Origin: Bacteroidia bacterium
GTDB lineage: Bacteria > Bacteroidota > Bacteroidia > Flavobacteriales > Flavobacteriaceae
Length of the DNA: 6,298 nt
Assembly (NCBI GenBank): GCA_018679315.1
Contig: JAHHLF010000274.1
Location: forward strand, 1-6,298
Direction of reading: 5' to 3'
The position numbers and the translations under genes were made by a program. The notes under the pieces are model-generated. The model saw only the letters and a program-made list of their open reading frames with translations. It made no database searches and was not told the DNA's origin. The first letter of the stretch is position 1; each line of letters opens with the position of its first letter. Positions 6,004-6,298 of this stretch are shown here, piece by piece.

Positions 6004-6129
6004 GTAGGGCGACTCATTCTAGGACATTTTTCTACGCGCTATACAAGTACAGACGCGTTTTTAAGTGAAGCTTTGACAGAGTTTCCTAATACGTCTTTGG
6101 CGCAAGATGGGAAGGTTTTTGAGTGGTAG
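6004..6129 (+). pseudogene. rnz: C-terminal part of RNase Z beyond the internal stop
   Basis: Immediately after TAA 6001-6003 the same frame runs open for 41 codons to TAG 6127-6129. It encodes VGRLILGHFSTRY, then TSTDAFLSEALTEFPNTSLAQDG and KVFEW. This is a full RNase Z C-terminus with the metal-ligand His (motif V, GHFSTRY; His268 if the stop counts as residue 260). Adding it gives 301 positions, the normal family length. No frameshift or deletion is needed: one base explains the stop (for example AAA Lys to TAA). No start codon suitable for independent translation is visible here. Confidence 0.85.
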
Positions 6130-6132
6130 AAG

Positions 6133-6255
6133 ATGCCCCTAATCATTGAGATCATAGCGCTCTTTATCGGAATTCTACTTATCTTGTTTCTAGATTTATC
6201 CGGATGGAAAAAAACCTTGAAAATATTAGGAAAGCGTATGGGAAAAGCGATTTAA
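6133..6255 (+). CDS. Possible 40-residue single-pass membrane protein
   Basis: ATG 6133 lies 3 nt after the rnz TAG. The 40 codons give a hydrophobic stretch (about residues 3-22, IIEIIALFIGILLILFLDL) followed by a basic tail (KKTLKILGKRMGKAI), the profile of a small inner-membrane protein with its C-terminus in the cytoplasm. The ORF ends at TAA 6253-6255 and overlaps the first 52 nt of pdxH in another frame. The tight spacing after rnz favours a real, coupled gene. Against it, it is short, its second half is shaped by pdxH, and T-rich spacers often read as hydrophobic peptides. I do not recognise a family. Confidence 0.4.
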   Translation: MPLIIEIIALFIGILLILFLDLSGWKKTLKILGKRMGKAI

Positions 6256-6298
6256 ATGAATCGACCTTGCCGATCGATCCGATCACCCTGTTCAAGAA
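6204..6298 (+). CDS. pdxH: Pyridoxamine/pyridoxine 5'-phosphate oxidase, N-terminus (3' end outside window)
   Basis: The first 31 codons of a gene that continues past the window. MEKNLENIRKAYGKSDLNES and TLPIDPITLFK fit the N-terminus of PdxH (pattern LxxxRkxYgkxxLxesxlpxdPixxF). PdxH is the FMN-dependent enzyme that oxidises pyridoxine or pyridoxamine phosphate to pyridoxal 5'-phosphate in the cytoplasm. ATG 6204 is 74 nt after the rnz TAG, with no terminator between, so it probably belongs to the same transcript. The upstream region has no Shine-Dalgarno motif. The catalytic and FMN-binding parts are not visible, so the call depends on the N-terminal motif only. Confidence 0.8.
   Translation, partial: MEKNLENIRKAYGKSDLNESTLPIDPITLFK

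Overview
The window looks like chromosomal DNA from a member of the Bacteroidota, most likely family Flavobacteriaceae. Three things point there. The promoters fit the Bacteroidota TTG / TAnnTTTG pattern (a full match ahead of rpsA, a partial one ahead of pyrR). None of the starts of full-length genes has a convincing Shine-Dalgarno sequence. The proteins (S1, PyrR, PyrB, RNase Z) have the wording I associate with flavobacterial homologues. There are no IS elements, CRISPR arrays, phage genes or RNA genes. This is a housekeeping region.

Layout. 1-291 is the 3' end of cmk (cytidylate kinase), closed by a bidirectional terminator whose loop contains the cmk stop codon. 323-703, on the minus strand, encodes a small BON/LysM protein resembling E. 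coli Kbp (YgaU). 704-964 is a divergent promoter region: a LysM promoter on the minus strand overlapped by a 26-bp dyad, a strong rpsA promoter on the plus strand, and an rpsA leader of about 110 nt with a hairpin and tiny upstream ORFs. 965-2809 is rpsA (ribosomal protein S1, six S1 domains), followed by a strong terminator. From 2909 a tightly packed plus-strand operon begins: pyrR, pyrB, a STAS-like protein of unknown role, a DUF3291 protein, rnz (RNase Z), a possible 40-residue membrane protein, and the start of pdxH, which runs off the window.

How the genes fit together. cmk, pyrR and pyrB concern pyrimidine nucleotides (CMP phosphorylation, control or salvage, and the committed step of UMP synthesis). 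rpsA and rnz serve translation and tRNA maturation. pdxH makes pyridoxal phosphate. The STAS-like and DUF3291 genes are coupled by a 4-nt overlap and have no established function.

The most notable observation is an in-frame TAA at codon 260 of rnz. Beyond it the same frame continues for 41 codons with a perfect RNase Z C-terminus, including the GHFSTRY metal-binding motif, and ends at the expected total length of 301. This is a nonsense mutation, a sequencing error, or a read-through site. I found no clearly new biological system. The less-explained items are the rnz stop, the STAS-like/DUF3291 pair, the overlapping membrane ORF before pdxH, the structured rpsA leader, and the dyad over the LysM promoter.
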